A stretch of 47,719 bases of DNA from an archaeon (GTDB lineage: Archaea > B1Sed10-29 > WALL01 > WAMD01): contig JAJRYR010000063.1 in NCBI GenBank assembly GCA_024275655.1, positions 1 through 47,719 of the forward strand. The letters are read 5' to 3'. Each line of letters opens with the position of its first letter. The stretch's first letter is position 1. Under the pieces are notes generated by a model. That model did no database searches. It was not told the origin of the DNA and saw only the letters and a program-made list of their open reading frames with translations. Position numbers and translations under genes: made by a program. Below, in pieces: positions 17,021 through 26,393 of this stretch.

Positions 17021-19867
17021 TTAAGCCTTGTTAAATGCAAACTCTATCTTGTTGCCCTGGAACTCCAGCTCTCCTTTTAGTTCTCCTTCCAGCTCTCCAA
17101 CCCTGTACTCTCTAGCATTGACCTTGCTGGAAACTAGCTTTTCGGCTTTTTCCAACAGCGGGTGCCCTTTGACAGTTAGGATTATCTCCTCCTCAACGTT
17201 CATTCCGGCCTTCTTCCTAGTTTCCTGTATTCTTCTTATCAACTCGCTGGCCAGGGCTTCTATTAGTAACTCCTCACTAAGTTCTTTTGCAATTTTAACC
17301 TTGCCTAACTCGAATTCTTCTTCTACTGCCTCTCCACTCACTTTTCCTAGGGATTTGGCATTGACCATCTTTAGCAGGACATCTCCCAGTATTTCTAGTG
17401 CTCTCCTTACCTTCTCATCCTCGCTGATAACTTCCACGCTTCCAATTGGCCATCTCAACTTTAGCTTTGCTTTCTGTCTAGCGCTCATAACTGCATCTGC
17501 AATTTCGTGAATTATCTCCATGCTCTCTTCAAGTTCCTCATTGATTAAGTTCTCGTTAATCTCTGGCCATTCTTCAAAGTGAACGCTCTCTTTCTCTCCT
17601 CCTAGGACTGTTAGGTACATCCTCTCAACAAAGAAGGGTATTGCTGGGGCTAGGAGTCTGTTCACCTTGTCCAGGACATAATACAGCGTGGCCTGGGCAG
17701 CTTTTTTGTCCTCTCCCTGGTATGTGGGCCAGGTTCTATCTCTGATCAACTTCACGTAGGTTCTGGAGAGGTCGTTCACTACGAATTCCTCTATGCGCCT
17801 TAACGCTTTCACGTGTCTAAATGCTTTGTTTAACTCGCTTACTTCTTTGACTAGTGAGTTCACTCTAGATATGATCCATCTGTCTTCTGGCTTTAGTTCG
17901 TCTTCCACGTCTTCCAGAGTTACCCTCTCACCGTACAATTGGAAGAATCTGTACGTATTTGACAATACGGTAAAGAACTTTCTGTTCTCCCTTAGGGCAT
18001 TCCAATTAAAGTTAGTGTCTTGGCCGTGATCTAGAGTCAACAGGTAGTACCTCAGCTCGTCTCTAGAGTACTTCTCCACAACCTCTCTGGGTGTGATGAC
18101 GTTTCCCTTTGACTTGCTCATTTTCACTCCGTGAACATCCAGGATCATCGCATGGTACATTATGTTTTCAAATGGTCTCCTGTCAAATGTTATCACCGAG
18201 CATATCAAACTGGAGTTCCACCATCCTCTTATCTGGTCAGAACCCTCTATCACATGCTTAACTGGCCATAGACTCTTGAACGGTTCTTCTTTCTTTGGAT
18301 ATCCCAAGGATGCCCAAGCAGCAACTCCTGAGTCAAACCAAACATCCAGAACGTCTGGGATCCTGCGCATTGTTCCCCCACATTTTTCACATGTTAGTGT
18401 AACCTTGTCTATCTCAGGTCTGTGCAGATCTTGCAATTTCCTTCCTTCTTCTCCCAGCTCATCCAGGGAACCTACGACCTTTATTTCTCCACACTCTTCA
18501 CACTCCCATATTGGTAAGGGTATCCCCCAGTATCTTTGTCTTGATATTGGCCAGTCGTCAATGCCTTCCAGCCAGTTTAGGAACCTCTTACCAACCCATT
18601 CTGGATGCCATTTTATCTTCTTTGCCTCTTCAATCAATTTTTCCTTTATCTTACTTATCTTGAAGAACCACTGGGGAACTGAGATCTGAATTAAAGGTGT
18701 GTCACATCTCCAACACTTCGGATAATCGTGAACTAGTGTTTCCTCTAAGACTAGTGCATTTCTTTCTCTCAAGTCCTGGATTATCACTGGATTTGCGTCT
18801 TTGATGTACATTCCCGCATACTTTCCTGCTTCCTCGGTAAATCTGCCATCCAACCCCACTGGAGAAAGTTGAGGTAGGTTGTGTTCCCGCCCGACCTTGT
18901 AGTCTTCCTTACCATGTCCTGGAGCGCAGTGCACTAATCCGGTTCCAGTTGTCATCTCAACGAACTGGGCAGAAGGCACTACCCTACCGACAATATCCCT
19001 CTGTACGGTAACCAAGTCCTTCAGCGGGTTATCGTACTCCAATCCCACCAACTTCTCTCCTGGGAACTCCTCTAATATTCTATACCCTGCCTCCAGTTTT
19101 TCCATGAGTTCTTCTAGTCTGGGCTTTGCCAGTATCCAGACCTCTCCAGCAACCTCTACTCTGACATATGTCTCCTTTGGATGAACCATTACACCAGTAT
19201 TCGCTGGGAGTGTCCAGGGAGTTGTTGTCCAAATGATCAAGTATTCGTTGTCCTTCCCCCTGACTTTGAACTTCACAAATATGCTCGGGTCCTGGGCCTT
19301 GAAGTACTCTATTTCATTGTATGCTACAACGGTCTGGCATCTTGGACACACGTGAACTGGATACTTGCCTTTGTAAAGAAGACCTCTTTCGAATGCCTTC
19401 TTGAACGTGAACCACGAGCACTCAATGTATTCATTATCTAGTGTTAAGTAAGGGTTATCCCAATCCATCCAAACTCCTATGTCATTGAACTGTTGGTTCA
19501 TGGCATCTATATACTGGGTAGCGAAGTTCCTACATGCCTGGATGAAGTTTTCCACACCAAGCTCTTCAATATCTCCTTTGTTTCTCAACCCCAACTTCTT
19601 TTCAACCTTATTTTCTATCGGTAGACCGTGGGTGTCGTATCCTGGCTGGGCCCAAACATCGTATCCTCGCATTCTCCAGAATCGTATGTAGTAATCCTTT
19701 AGGACTTTGTTCCAAGCATGACCGAAGTGTATGTCTCCACTAGCGTATGGTGGACCGTCTAGGAAATAGTATTTCGGCCCCCCCTCGTTCAGCTTCAAAG
19801 CCCCTTTCTCAATATCCTTTTCCTTCCAGTATTCCATTACATCGTTCTCAGATTTTAGTTCTGGCAT
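17021..19867 (-). CDS. ileS: Isoleucyl-tRNA synthetase
   Basis: Class Ia synthetase charging tRNA-Ile. The HIGH motif appears as HFGHAW near residue 47 and KMSKS as VKMSKSKGNVITP near residue 585. Between them is the CP1 editing domain (IIWTTTPWTLPANTGV; GTGLVHCAPGHGKEDY). Zinc-binding pairs are visible (HVCPRCQ, CWRCD, CEECG, CEKCG). The C-terminal anticodon-binding domain ends in a beta-rich segment. The track starts at a TTG at 19882, but the Shine-Dalgarno aggtga lies inside that extension, so ATG 19867 is chosen, giving 948 residues. This is somewhat shorter than most archaeal IleRS. Confidence 0.97.
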   Translation of the reverse strand: MPELKSENDVMEYWKEKDIEKGALKLNEGGPKYYFLDGPPYASGDIHFGHAWNKVLKDYYIRFWRMRGYDVWAQPGYDTHGLPIENKVEKKLGLRNKGDIEELGVENFIQACRNFATQYIDAMNQQFNDIGVWMDWDNPYLTLDNEYIECSWFTFKKAFERGLLYKGKYPVHVCPRCQTVVAYNEIEYFKAQDPSIFVKFKVRGKDNEYLIIWTTTPWTLPANTGVMVHPKETYVRVEVAGEVWILAKPRLEELMEKLEAGYRILEEFPGEKLVGLEYDNPLKDLVTVQRDIVGRVVPSAQFVEMTTGTGLVHCAPGHGKEDYKVGREHNLPQLSPVGLDGRFTEEAGKYAGMYIKDANPVIIQDLRERNALVLEETLVHDYPKCWRCDTPLIQISVPQWFFKISKIKEKLIEEAKKIKWHPEWVGKRFLNWLEGIDDWPISRQRYWGIPLPIWECEECGEIKVVGSLDELGEEGRKLQDLHRPEIDKVTLTCEKCGGTMRRIPDVLDVWFDSGVAAWASLGYPKKEEPFKSLWPVKHVIEGSDQIRGWWNSSLICSVITFDRRPFENIMYHAMILDVHGVKMSKSKGNVITPREVVEKYSRDELRYYLLTLDHGQDTNFNWNALRENRKFFTVLSNTYRFFQLYGERVTLEDVEDELKPEDRWIISRVNSLVKEVSELNKAFRHVKALRRIEEFVVNDLSRTYVKLIRDRTWPTYQGEDKKAAQATLYYVLDKVNRLLAPAIPFFVERMYLTVLGGEKESVHFEEWPEINENLINEELEESMEIIHEIADAVMSARQKAKLKLRWPIGSVEVISEDEKVRRALEILGDVLLKMVNAKSLGKVSGEAVEEEFELGKVKIAKELSEELLIEALASELIRRIQETRKKAGMNVEEEIILTVKGHPLLEKAEKLVSSKVNAREYRVGELEGELKGELEFQGNKIEFAFNKA

Positions 19868-19943
19868 TGCATTCACCTGCAATTCTATAAAAAAGCGCTA
19901 GATTATTATGTAACGAGTTATTTAAAATTGTTGTGATGTTGGT

Positions 19944-20882
19944 ATGGGAAAGAGGAAGGGAAAGCACAAGGGAAAAGCCATAGAATCTGCAAAGGAAGTT
20001 CAACCATTGAAACCAAAAGACATAATCTCAAGAAAGCCGCCTAGGGAACTAGAAAGGTTAAAAAAGGAACACCCGAGGTGGAGATTGATAGGGGTAAAGG
20101 ATAGTGACTGGGGCCTAGTAGAAACTGCGTCCCCACCAGATAAGATATGCATACTTCCAGCTTTTAGGGGAAGGAGGGGAAAACTGGCATCTCCGGGCAT
20201 GAGACGGCAGGTCATAGGCGTTGTAAACAGGATGGAAGTCTACAAAATGCCATACAATCCCAGCAAGAGAGACGTGCACCCAGAGGAGATAGAGATAGAC
20301 AGGGAACTGGTCGATGAAATGAGGGAACTACTGGATAAGCGAGTTCCAAGACTCAAGGTCACAAAGTTGGATAGGGAACTTAAAGTCAGGTCACCCTCTG
20401 GGGAGACGGTGCCGCTTAGAATTGATGTTCATCAAATGGTTTACCCTCCCAAGAATCTTGCAGAGATAGAGTTCTCATCAAAGAAAGAATTACTGGAAAC
20501 AGTTAGGAGCATTGCCGAGTATGTTTCACTACTGGCAAAGCAAGGTATAAAGTATGATGATATCAAGCTGGAGAATTTTGCCAAGAACAAAGCAGGATTG
20601 TGGATTGTGGATGAAGAGGCAGAGTATCTGGCAGGTGGTGGCAGAGAGCGAGCAAGGGATCTAAGGAGCATAGGGAGGGGACTTGGGAGATTGATCCTTC
20701 AAATACTTGATCATCCAGTTCACAGAAAACACAGGATAAGTCCGGATGAGCTTAAGAAAGTGGTTGAATCTGGAATTTGCGAGCACAAGGGATCCCATGT
20801 AGATAAGATCATGGAGGGGTTGCACCTGCAACTAAATACTGGGCAATCAAAATCCAAAAGAAAAAGGGAAAGGAATCAGTAG
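19944..20882 (+). CDS. Protein-kinase-like protein, 312 aa
   Basis: Not assigned to a named family. The central part contains a kinase-like catalytic segment: [33 protein letters not shown], resembling D-x-K-x-x-N followed by a variant of the metal-binding D-x-G. No clear N-lobe glycine loop or Val-x-Lys is seen. The first 130 residues are basic and instead read [16 protein letters not shown] and [18 protein letters not shown]. The C-terminus is helical with a Lys/Arg tail ([10 protein letters not shown]). It may be an atypical kinase, a pseudokinase or a fortuitous match. Divergent from ileS; its last 7 bp overlap the proS end. Confidence 0.5.
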   Translation: MGKRKGKHKGKAIESAKEVQPLKPKDIISRKPPRELERLKKEHPRWRLIGVKDSDWGLVETASPPDKICILPAFRGRRGKLASPGMRRQVIGVVNRMEVYKMPYNPSKRDVHPEEIEIDRELVDEMRELLDKRVPRLKVTKLDRELKVRSPSGETVPLRIDVHQMVYPPKNLAEIEFSSKKELLETVRSIAEYVSLLAKQGIKYDDIKLENFAKNKAGLWIVDEEAEYLAGGGRERARDLRSIGRGLGRLILQILDHPVHRKHRISPDELKKVVESGICEHKGSHVDKIMEGLHLQLNTGQSKSKRKRERNQ

Positions 20883-22297
20883 GCATTGCTCCAGACACCA
20901 AGGAATTTGGCTGGTTTTCCGCAGACAACGCAGTTGCTTCCCTCTCTTGGTTTGTGATCCAGGTCAATTCCCCTGAGCTCTTTGGTTATTTGGTCTTGGA
21001 CTTTCTTTCCGCATTCCTCCCAGTGATCGCAGAGTGGGGCTCTGATTATTACTGGTTCATTGTCCAAATTCTTTATTTCTTCAATGCTCTCCACGTCCTT
21101 GATCCTCCCTTTGAACCAGTTCCTGGCTTTCTTTGCAATACTCTCGTGAATTTCTTCTGCTAGGGAGTCCAAAGCACCCTCCAGTTCTCCTTCGCTTACT
21201 TGCATCTTTTCTCCAGTGTCCCTCCTAACTAGAGTTACCACTCCATTTTGGATGTCTCTAGGTCCTATCTCTACCCTAATTGGCACGCCCCTCAGCTCCC
21301 AGAAATAAAACTTTTCACCTGGATTCCTGTCTGAGTCGTCCAGGACAACCCTCCACCTTTTCTCTAGCATTTCCTTTATTTCCCTTGCTTTTTCTAGAAC
21401 TACCTCTTCCTTGCCTTTGAACACAATTGGAACTATCACAATCTGCGTTGGTGCGAATCTGGGCGGAAGAACCAGCCCCCTATCATCTCCGTGCACGCCT
21501 ATCAATGCGGCTATTGCCCTTTCGGATATCCCGTGACTGGTGAGCCAAACGTGATCCCTGGTTCCGTCCGGCTTCTCAAATTTAACATCAAATACCTCTG
21601 CAAATTTTCTATCTAGCATGTGGCTGGTGGCTATTTGGAGTGTCTTCCCGCTAGGCATCAGTGTATCGAATGCTATGGTTTTCTCTGCCCCTGCAAATTT
21701 GTCCCAGGCAGGCCTCTGGATGACCAGGTATGGAATTCCCATTTCATCCCAAAAGGCTCGGTAAGCCTTATCTATGATCTCCATCTCTTTTTCAGCGTCC
21801 TCCTTACTAGCAAAGGCACAGTGAGCCTCCTTGAATGTGGAGACCTCCCTAACTCTAATTAATGGTCTTGTGTGCTTTGTCTCATACCTAAAAACAGAAA
21901 CTATCTGGAAAACCTTTAGAGGAAGATCTGCGTGTGACCTTATCCATAGGGAGAACATTGGATAAATAGCAGTTTCGCTTGTTGGCCTCAAGGCTAGCTT
22001 CACATCCAGCGGGCTAGTTCCTCCATGAGTTACCCAGTAAACTTCCTCCCCAAATCCTCTTATATGGTCGGCTTCCTTTTTTAGGAATGTTTCAGGGATT
22101 ACAGTGGGGAATAGCACTTCCCGATGGCCAGTTTCCACCATCAACTCTCTCAGCCAGTCAGTAACGAGTTTTCTAAGCTGAAATCCAAATGGTCTCCAGA
22201 CCAGCATACCCTTTACTGGATACCTGTTGTCCACTATCTCCGCGTTTTCAAGGACTTCCTGATACCACTCTGAGAAGTTTTCCTTTGGAAACTCCAT
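20876..22297 (-). CDS. proS: Prolyl-tRNA synthetase, archaeal/eukaryal type
   Basis: Class II synthetase charging tRNA-Pro. Recognised by [16 protein letters not shown], the proline/ATP site [39 protein letters not shown] (motif 2), [14 protein letters not shown] and [22 protein letters not shown] leading into the anticodon-binding domain. The C-terminal zinc-binding domain ([11 protein letters not shown]...CVVCGKPA) ends in Tyr, typical of the archaeal form without the bacterial editing insertion. The ORF track begins with a GTG inside the ribosome site gaggtgg; ATG 22297 is preferred, giving 473 residues. Confidence 0.97.
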   Translation of the reverse strand: MEFPKENFSEWYQEVLENAEIVDNRYPVKGMLVWRPFGFQLRKLVTDWLRELMVETGHREVLFPTVIPETFLKKEADHIRGFGEEVYWVTHGGTSPLDVKLALRPTSETAIYPMFSLWIRSHADLPLKVFQIVSVFRYETKHTRPLIRVREVSTFKEAHCAFASKEDAEKEMEIIDKAYRAFWDEMGIPYLVIQRPAWDKFAGAEKTIAFDTLMPSGKTLQIATSHMLDRKFAEVFDVKFEKPDGTRDHVWLTSHGISERAIAALIGVHGDDRGLVLPPRFAPTQIVIVPIVFKGKEEVVLEKAREIKEMLEKRWRVVLDDSDRNPGEKFYFWELRGVPIRVEIGPRDIQNGVVTLVRRDTGEKMQVSEGELEGALDSLAEEIHESIAKKARNWFKGRIKDVESIEEIKNLDNEPVIIRAPLCDHWEECGKKVQDQITKELRGIDLDHKPREGSNCVVCGKPAKFLGVWSNAY

Positions 22298-22371
22298 TCT
22301 ATCCACCTCTGTAACTGGCTATTAGTTTTTGATTGTAGATATTTAAAAATGTAAATCAGGTTAATACATGT

Positions 22372-23097
22372 GTGGTAAAAAATAGTGTCTTGGAGAGGTT
22401 GTTCGGTGCAAGTTTGGAAGAGATTGCAGAGGTACTGGGAATAGAGCACTCTAGATTGGTGGAATTTGACAAAAAACTAAGTAGAAAATTCTGGAGAGAT
22501 GTTAATCTCAAAGAGGTCTACGTTGCAAAATTAAAGTACCCAGAGGCATACATGCTGAGGTTGATGGAAACGTATACATTTGCGCATTATGGGGCTAGGC
22601 CCCACGCTACGAAACGAGAAAGGCAAAGATTGGTGGAGCGAGTGTTGAAAAACAAGGAGTCTTTGAAGGATATTGCCAAACTTCCAAGAAGCAAGAGAAT
22701 ACAAAAAGCGCTGGAGAAAGGAGTGTTGCCAGAAACAACGTTCCCGTACATCAGGGCCTACGTGATAGAACACAAAAAACTCGGGCCAATTGGACTTGCG
22801 GGCATAAACCCAGGTAAGACCCATGAGCTGAGCATGCTGGTGGTGCACCCAATTGGGAGCGATAAAAGTTTTGAAGAGTTGATGGAAGGCAAGTTGAGCA
22901 TCGGCAGTGTTTTGATGTTGTACTCTCTCTTCAAGCATGAACGTCTGCAGTTACTGGCCAACAAAAGATCTCTAGGGGTGATACACAAATTGAGAAGGGA
23001 ACTCGGTTTGAAGGGCTTCAGAATTCATAAACAGAAAAGCCAATTGGTGGAATTCTCGGAAGTAAAGTACATCCGACCAAAAAGGAAAGTTAAATAA
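22372..23097 (+). CDS. Hypothetical basic protein with N-terminal HTH-like region
   Basis: No family recognised. The N-terminus (SVLERLFGASLEEIAEVLGIEHSRLVEF) reads like a helix-turn-helix, and residues 80-115 again resemble one (VERVLKNKESLKDIAKLPRSKRIQKALEKG). A middle beta-containing part (YIRAYVIEHKKLGPIGLAGINPGKTHELSMLVVHP) is followed by a basic C-terminus ending RPKRKVK. Its alternation of HTH-like helices and basic loops recalls the multi-HTH protein at 11.3 kb, though I see no clear homology. Start GTG 22372, about 30 bp from atatttaaaa. The downstream membrane kinase-like gene follows directly. Confidence 0.55.
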   Translation: MVKNSVLERLFGASLEEIAEVLGIEHSRLVEFDKKLSRKFWRDVNLKEVYVAKLKYPEAYMLRLMETYTFAHYGARPHATKRERQRLVERVLKNKESLKDIAKLPRSKRIQKALEKGVLPETTFPYIRAYVIEHKKLGPIGLAGINPGKTHELSMLVVHPIGSDKSFEELMEGKLSIGSVLMLYSLFKHERLQLLANKRSLGVIHKLRRELGLKGFRIHKQKSQLVEFSEVKYIRPKRKVK

Positions 23098-23130
23098 ATG
23101 AGATCCAAGTCAAATATGAAGGGTGGTGTG

Positions 23131-23754
23131 ATGCATCCAGAGACATTCAGAAAATTTTTTGTTCATGGGCTGAATGGATTAATCTTTGCATTCCTAGTTT
23201 ATGTTCTTCCAGTTCAACTTTCACTTGCAATAGCAGTGATCCTGCTGGGATTGACCATTTACTTTTCTAGAAGGATGTCTAGAGGAAAAACCTATCCATT
23301 GCTCAGCTGGTTGGTTGAGAAGGCAGAAAGGAAAGGCAGGCCAATTGGAAAGGGGGCGATATGGTACTTCTATGGATTGGTTTTCATTCTGGTTGTGTTC
23401 GGGCTGATAGGTGTCCCCAGAATACTGCTCTCTAGCTCGCTGTTAGTGGTTGCCCTAGGTGATTCTGTATCTACCGGGCTAGGTAGGATAGTTGGGAAGA
23501 GGAGATTGCCTAAAACAAAGACCAAAACGTATGAAGGGACTGGTCTAGGGATACTTTCAGCATTTGTGAGTATATTCCTGTTTTTGTTATTGCAGTATTC
23601 AATAGATTGGGCCTTCTGGATATCCTTTGCGGGTAGTGTTGTCGGGATGCTCACAGAGGCTTATCTAAGGGGTCCAGACGATAACTTCACCATTCCAGTG
23701 ATGGCCTGCTCTGCTATGACAATAGCGAATTCTTTATTAGTTGCATTTTGCTAA
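23131..23754 (+). CDS. Dolichol/polyprenol kinase-like (SEC59/phytol kinase) membrane protein
   Basis: Integral membrane protein with about six to seven helices. The conserved signature ALGDSVSTGLGRIVGKRRLPKTKTKTYEGTGLGI near residue 120 is that of the CTP-dependent dolichol/phytol kinase and CDP-diglyceride synthetase-like group. DDNFTIPV near the C-terminus is the second conserved element. In archaea this group is expected to phosphorylate polyprenols or isoprenoid alcohols, which fits membrane-lipid or glycosylation metabolism. The track begins at 23098; the ATG at 23131 is preceded by aagggtggtg and gives 207 residues. Substrate is not determinable. Confidence 0.78.
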   Translation: MHPETFRKFFVHGLNGLIFAFLVYVLPVQLSLAIAVILLGLTIYFSRRMSRGKTYPLLSWLVEKAERKGRPIGKGAIWYFYGLVFILVVFGLIGVPRILLSSSLLVVALGDSVSTGLGRIVGKRRLPKTKTKTYEGTGLGILSAFVSIFLFLLLQYSIDWAFWISFAGSVVGMLTEAYLRGPDDNFTIPVMACSAMTIANSLLVAFC

Positions 23755-23783
23755 AATAGTTAGAACTAAAACAACGCAAAGGT

Positions 23784-23856
23784 GCCTCGGTAGCTCAGCT
23801 GGTAGAGCGGCCGCCTCGTAAGCGGCAGGTCGGGGGTTCGAATCCCCCCCGGGGCT
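23784..23856 (+). tRNA. tRNA-Thr (anticodon CGU)
   Basis: Full cloverleaf of 73 nt: acceptor GCCTCGG/CCGGGGC with one G-U pair, D-stem GCTC/GAGC, anticodon stem GCCGC/GCGGC with loop CTCGTAA, T-arm GGGGG TTCGAAT CCCCC, and discriminator U as expected for archaeal tRNA-Thr. CCA is not encoded and no intron is present. It lies between the polyprenol-kinase-like gene and the nucleotidyltransferase gene. Confidence 0.97.
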
Positions 23857-23882
23857 TTTAAGAAAATGTTTAAAGCCCAAAC

Positions 23883-24629
23883 CTAGTAAGCTCCCCACAA
23901 AAGTCTCTTCAGCCTTTTCTTTTCTTCTTTTGTTAAACTCTCTGATTTCATTAAATTCTTTACTTCTTTTTTCCAGAGCGTGGGAAGTTTCGCCAGTTCT
24001 TGTCTTGCTTCCTTCAGTTCAAGTTTTCCAGAGAGATAATCACGCACAATCTGATACTCTCCACCTGGATAGAAAACTTTTGAGATCCCCTTTAACTTTG
24101 GCCCAATTATCTGGTGCCACTCTCCTGGGTTCCTCTCATACAGGGCCACTAGTGAAGCTTGCTCCTCTAGGGTATAACTGAGAGGAGTATCTTTAATAAC
24201 TCCCTTTTTACGTAGTGCTTTGGAAATCCTCCTATGCAGGGGCCCTTGCGCAATTTTGTCTATGAATGTTGAAAATGTTTTTAGAAATAGAGGTTGAAGC
24301 CTCTTTTTTGTTATCTTTTTGTCATTTAACCGGTTTTCTAGCGATTTTAAGAAGGTTTTGAAATCATAGATAAACACGCAGGTACGATTTGCATTCGGGT
24401 AAAACTTCTTTAAATGTTCTCTAAATTCCTGCTTGTCAATGGTTGTTTTATCAGTAACAACTATAATATCTATGTCTGATTTCTTAGCTGCTACACCTCT
24501 AGCAGAAGAACCTGCTAGGAAAATGAATCTTATTTCACTAGGGTCCAGTTTAGGATGAACTCTATTTTCCAGGAGAATGTCTTTAACCCTCTTTGCTAGC
24601 TGGAAATTTCTTCTAGCATATTTTGTCAT
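23883..24629 (-). CDS. Nucleotidyltransferase-domain protein
   Basis: Pol-beta-type nucleotidyltransferase. FLAGSSARGVAAKKSDIDIIVV near residue 35 contains the Gly-Ser helix and the SDxD metal-binding motif. A third carboxylate may be in CVFIYDFKTF. The remaining 150 residues are helical and basic, without a HEPN partner gene next door, so a simple MNT/HEPN toxin pair is not indicated. It follows the CBS gene by 3 bp and shares the operon with the histidine kinase, suggesting a role in signalling or modification of a partner. Target unknown. Confidence 0.75.
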   Translation of the reverse strand: MTKYARRNFQLAKRVKDILLENRVHPKLDPSEIRFIFLAGSSARGVAAKKSDIDIIVVTDKTTIDKQEFREHLKKFYPNANRTCVFIYDFKTFLKSLENRLNDKKITKKRLQPLFLKTFSTFIDKIAQGPLHRRISKALRKKGVIKDTPLSYTLEEQASLVALYERNPGEWHQIIGPKLKGISKVFYPGGEYQIVRDYLSGKLELKEARQELAKLPTLWKKEVKNLMKSESLTKEEKKRLKRLLWGAY

Positions 24630-24632
24630 GAT

Positions 24633-25100
24633 TCACACCAGTGCCTTTACCAAATCCAGCCTAGTAACTATTCCCACCAGTTTTCCTTTTTCATCCACAA
24701 CCGGAAGCCTGTGGATTCCTTTTTCCAACATTATATCTGCAGCGCTTTCTATATCCGCATCTTCAGAGACAGTTATTACATCTTTGGTCATAACGTCTTC
24801 CACTCTTCCCTTTTTCCAGGTTTCTAGTGCTCTCTCTATGTCCCACTCTTCCATCTTCATTCTTATCATTGCCTCTATGAAGTCAAAGGGTGGTGGTGAG
24901 AATATTTCCCTTGGAAAGTCGGGTATATCCAACGCTCTTATAATGTCCCCATCTGTAAGTATGCCAACTAGCTTCCCAGAATCATCCACGACTGGAAGTC
25001 CAGAGATCTTGTGCCTTTTCATTTTCTCTATTGCATCACTTATGTAGTCAGTGGGTTTCACCGTAATAACATTTCTCGTCATAACCTTCTTTACTTTCAT
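24633..25100 (-). CDS. CBS-domain pair protein
   Basis: Stand-alone CBS pair of 155 residues: repeat 1 at about 5-58 (VMTRNVITVKPTDYISDAIEKM; ISGLPVVDDSGKLVGILTDGDII) and repeat 2 at about 98-155 (VMTKDVITVSEDADIESAADIM; IHRLPVVDEKGKLVGIVTRLDLV), joined by an acidic, aromatic linker. CBS pairs sense adenine nucleotides or related ligands. The start overlaps the 3' end of the histidine-kinase gene by 4 nt and has a strong ribosome site (ggaggaaa), so the sensor and kinase are co-translated. It may be the input module that the kinase lacks. Confidence 0.9.
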   Translation of the reverse strand: MKVKKVMTRNVITVKPTDYISDAIEKMKRHKISGLPVVDDSGKLVGILTDGDIIRALDIPDFPREIFSPPPFDFIEAMIRMKMEEWDIERALETWKKGRVEDVMTKDVITVSEDADIESAADIMLEKGIHRLPVVDEKGKLVGIVTRLDLVKALV

Positions 25101-25846
25101 TTCAGTTTCCTCCTTTTCTTTGGAAGTTTTATGGTAAATCTAACTCCCCCATCCTTTTTATTTTCCCAGTCTATTCTACCTCCATGAATCTCCACGACCT
25201 TCTTTATTATTTGGCCTCCAGTTCCAGATCCCTTTGCCCTAGTTGACTTGCCCCCAAACGGATCTACACCAGTAGCTATTCCTGTCCCAGTGTCCTCATG
25301 AACGATCTCTATGTGGTCTCCCCTGTCCCTCAGCTTTATCCTGATTGCCTTAATCAAAGTATCGTTTTCCTTCATGTTTTGGATGCTGTTTGTCAAGAGA
25401 TTCCGAATCAATGATTTAAACGCATATTTGTCCACTTCGTGCTCAATGTTGTCTAGATCGGTTTCAATCAAGAGCCCATTCTTGTATCGGAGATTTGCTC
25501 GTTGTACCTCCTGCTTTATCAATTCTGCAAGATTTTCCTTTGTTGGGTAATAATCCTCGGTTATGGTCATCTTCATTTCGTGTATTTGGTCCAACACGCT
25601 TTTCAAGAATTCATCATCTTTCACGTGGATCAAAAAGTGAACATACTGCAACAAATTCCCTATGTCGTGAATGGCCATCTTGACCTTCCAGTGTTCTGTT
25701 TGCTTCATGGCGGACTTTGCGTCCAGAAGTAGTTCATGTATCTTTTCATTAGACAATGCTTCTTTTCTATTTAAAACTGCCCGTAGATATTTTTCTATCC
25801 TTTCTAGGACTTCGGGCAAACCCCCACTACTTGCCTTTTCTTTCAT
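25097..25846 (-). CDS. Soluble histidine kinase-like ATPase
   Basis: 249 residues without membrane or sensor domains. The region around residue 60 (KVKMAIHDIGNLLQYVH) fits a phospho-acceptor H-box (His60). The ATPase part contains the N-box LIRNLLTNSIQNM (near 149-153), the G1 box HEDTGTGI (185-190) and the G2 box KGSGTGGQIIKKVVEIHGG (206-222), ending VRFTIKLP. It is therefore a complete GHKL catalytic core. No response regulator occurs in the window. It is first in the operon with the CBS and nucleotidyltransferase genes, so signalling from CBS ligand state is a reasonable inference. Confidence 0.85.
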   Translation of the reverse strand: MKEKASSGGLPEVLERIEKYLRAVLNRKEALSNEKIHELLLDAKSAMKQTEHWKVKMAIHDIGNLLQYVHFLIHVKDDEFLKSVLDQIHEMKMTITEDYYPTKENLAELIKQEVQRANLRYKNGLLIETDLDNIEHEVDKYAFKSLIRNLLTNSIQNMKENDTLIKAIRIKLRDRGDHIEIVHEDTGTGIATGVDPFGGKSTRAKGSGTGGQIIKKVVEIHGGRIDWENKKDGGVRFTIKLPKKRRKLK

Positions 25847-25908
25847 CCCTATGTTAATACCAAAACTATTTTAAAATCCTAGCTAGAAAACTATGAGAGG
25901 TGAGTTAC

Positions 25909-26208
25909 ATGGTAGTGAAAATATACAAGTTTGAAAAGTCAGATTATAGCAAACTTCAAGCAGTAACGAAGCAGGACCACTTTGCCAGGAACGGATACAT
26001 AATCAGAGAGGGAAAGGTTCTGGGTGTGAGTGATGATGATGTTTACTATTTGTACATAGATGGACCAGAAGAGTTCTTTCAGGCTCATGAAAAGGAGATC
26101 CTAGAGGCAGGGGGAAAGCCAGTGGAAGGAAGCGAGTACGAGCTAGTGAAGGAGGCAATAGAAAGGGAAGAGAACAACGTTGCCACTGGTTTGGCCTTGT
26201 TTGGTTAA
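25909..26208 (+). CDS. Hypothetical small protein, about 99 aa
   Basis: No family recognised with confidence. It has beta-strands (VVKIYKFEKSDYSKL; IREGKVLGVSDDDVYYLYIDG) and a helical, acidic C-terminus (EEFFQAHEKEILEAGGKPVEG through VKEAIEREENNVATGLALFG). The repeated pattern hints at a small ferredoxin-like or ACT-like fold, but this is only an impression. The ORF track starts at GTG 25900 within the Shine-Dalgarno gaggtga; ATG 25909 has correct spacing. Divergent from the kinase operon and upstream of the tRNA-Leu gene. A T-rich stretch after its stop (ctttttaacccctttt) may terminate it. Confidence 0.6.
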   Translation: MVVKIYKFEKSDYSKLQAVTKQDHFARNGYIIREGKVLGVSDDDVYYLYIDGPEEFFQAHEKEILEAGGKPVEGSEYELVKEAIEREENNVATGLALFG

Positions 26209-26291
26209 CACAATCCTTTTTAACCCCTTTTGACAAAAAAATACTGCTCTCTTGTAAAGGTCTACGTCACAGCTAACGTGCGGGGGATTCA

Positions 26292-26376
26292 GCGGGGGTG
26301 CCGGAGCCTGGTCAAACGGGGTGGACTCAAGATCCACTGGCGTAGGCCTGCGAGGGTTCGAATCCCTCCCCCCGCA
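26292..26376 (+). tRNA. tRNA-Leu (anticodon CAA)
   Basis: Class II tRNA of 85 nt: acceptor GCGGGGG/CCCCCGC, anticodon stem GTGGA/TCCAC around loop CTCAAGA (anticodon CAA), long variable arm TGGCGTAGGCCTGCG, T-arm GAGGG TTCGAAT CCCTC, discriminator A. CCA is not encoded and no intron is seen. A second copy of the acceptor strand (gtgcggggg) stands just upstream at 26278-26286; see findings. Confidence 0.97.
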
Positions 26377-26393
26377 CCTTTTAAGGTGTTCTA

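Noticed and set aside
23883-24629. Nucleotidyltransferase as an MNT/HEPN toxin-antitoxin system
   Set aside because: The gene is too long for minimal MNT and no HEPN gene is next to it; partners are CBS and histidine kinase.
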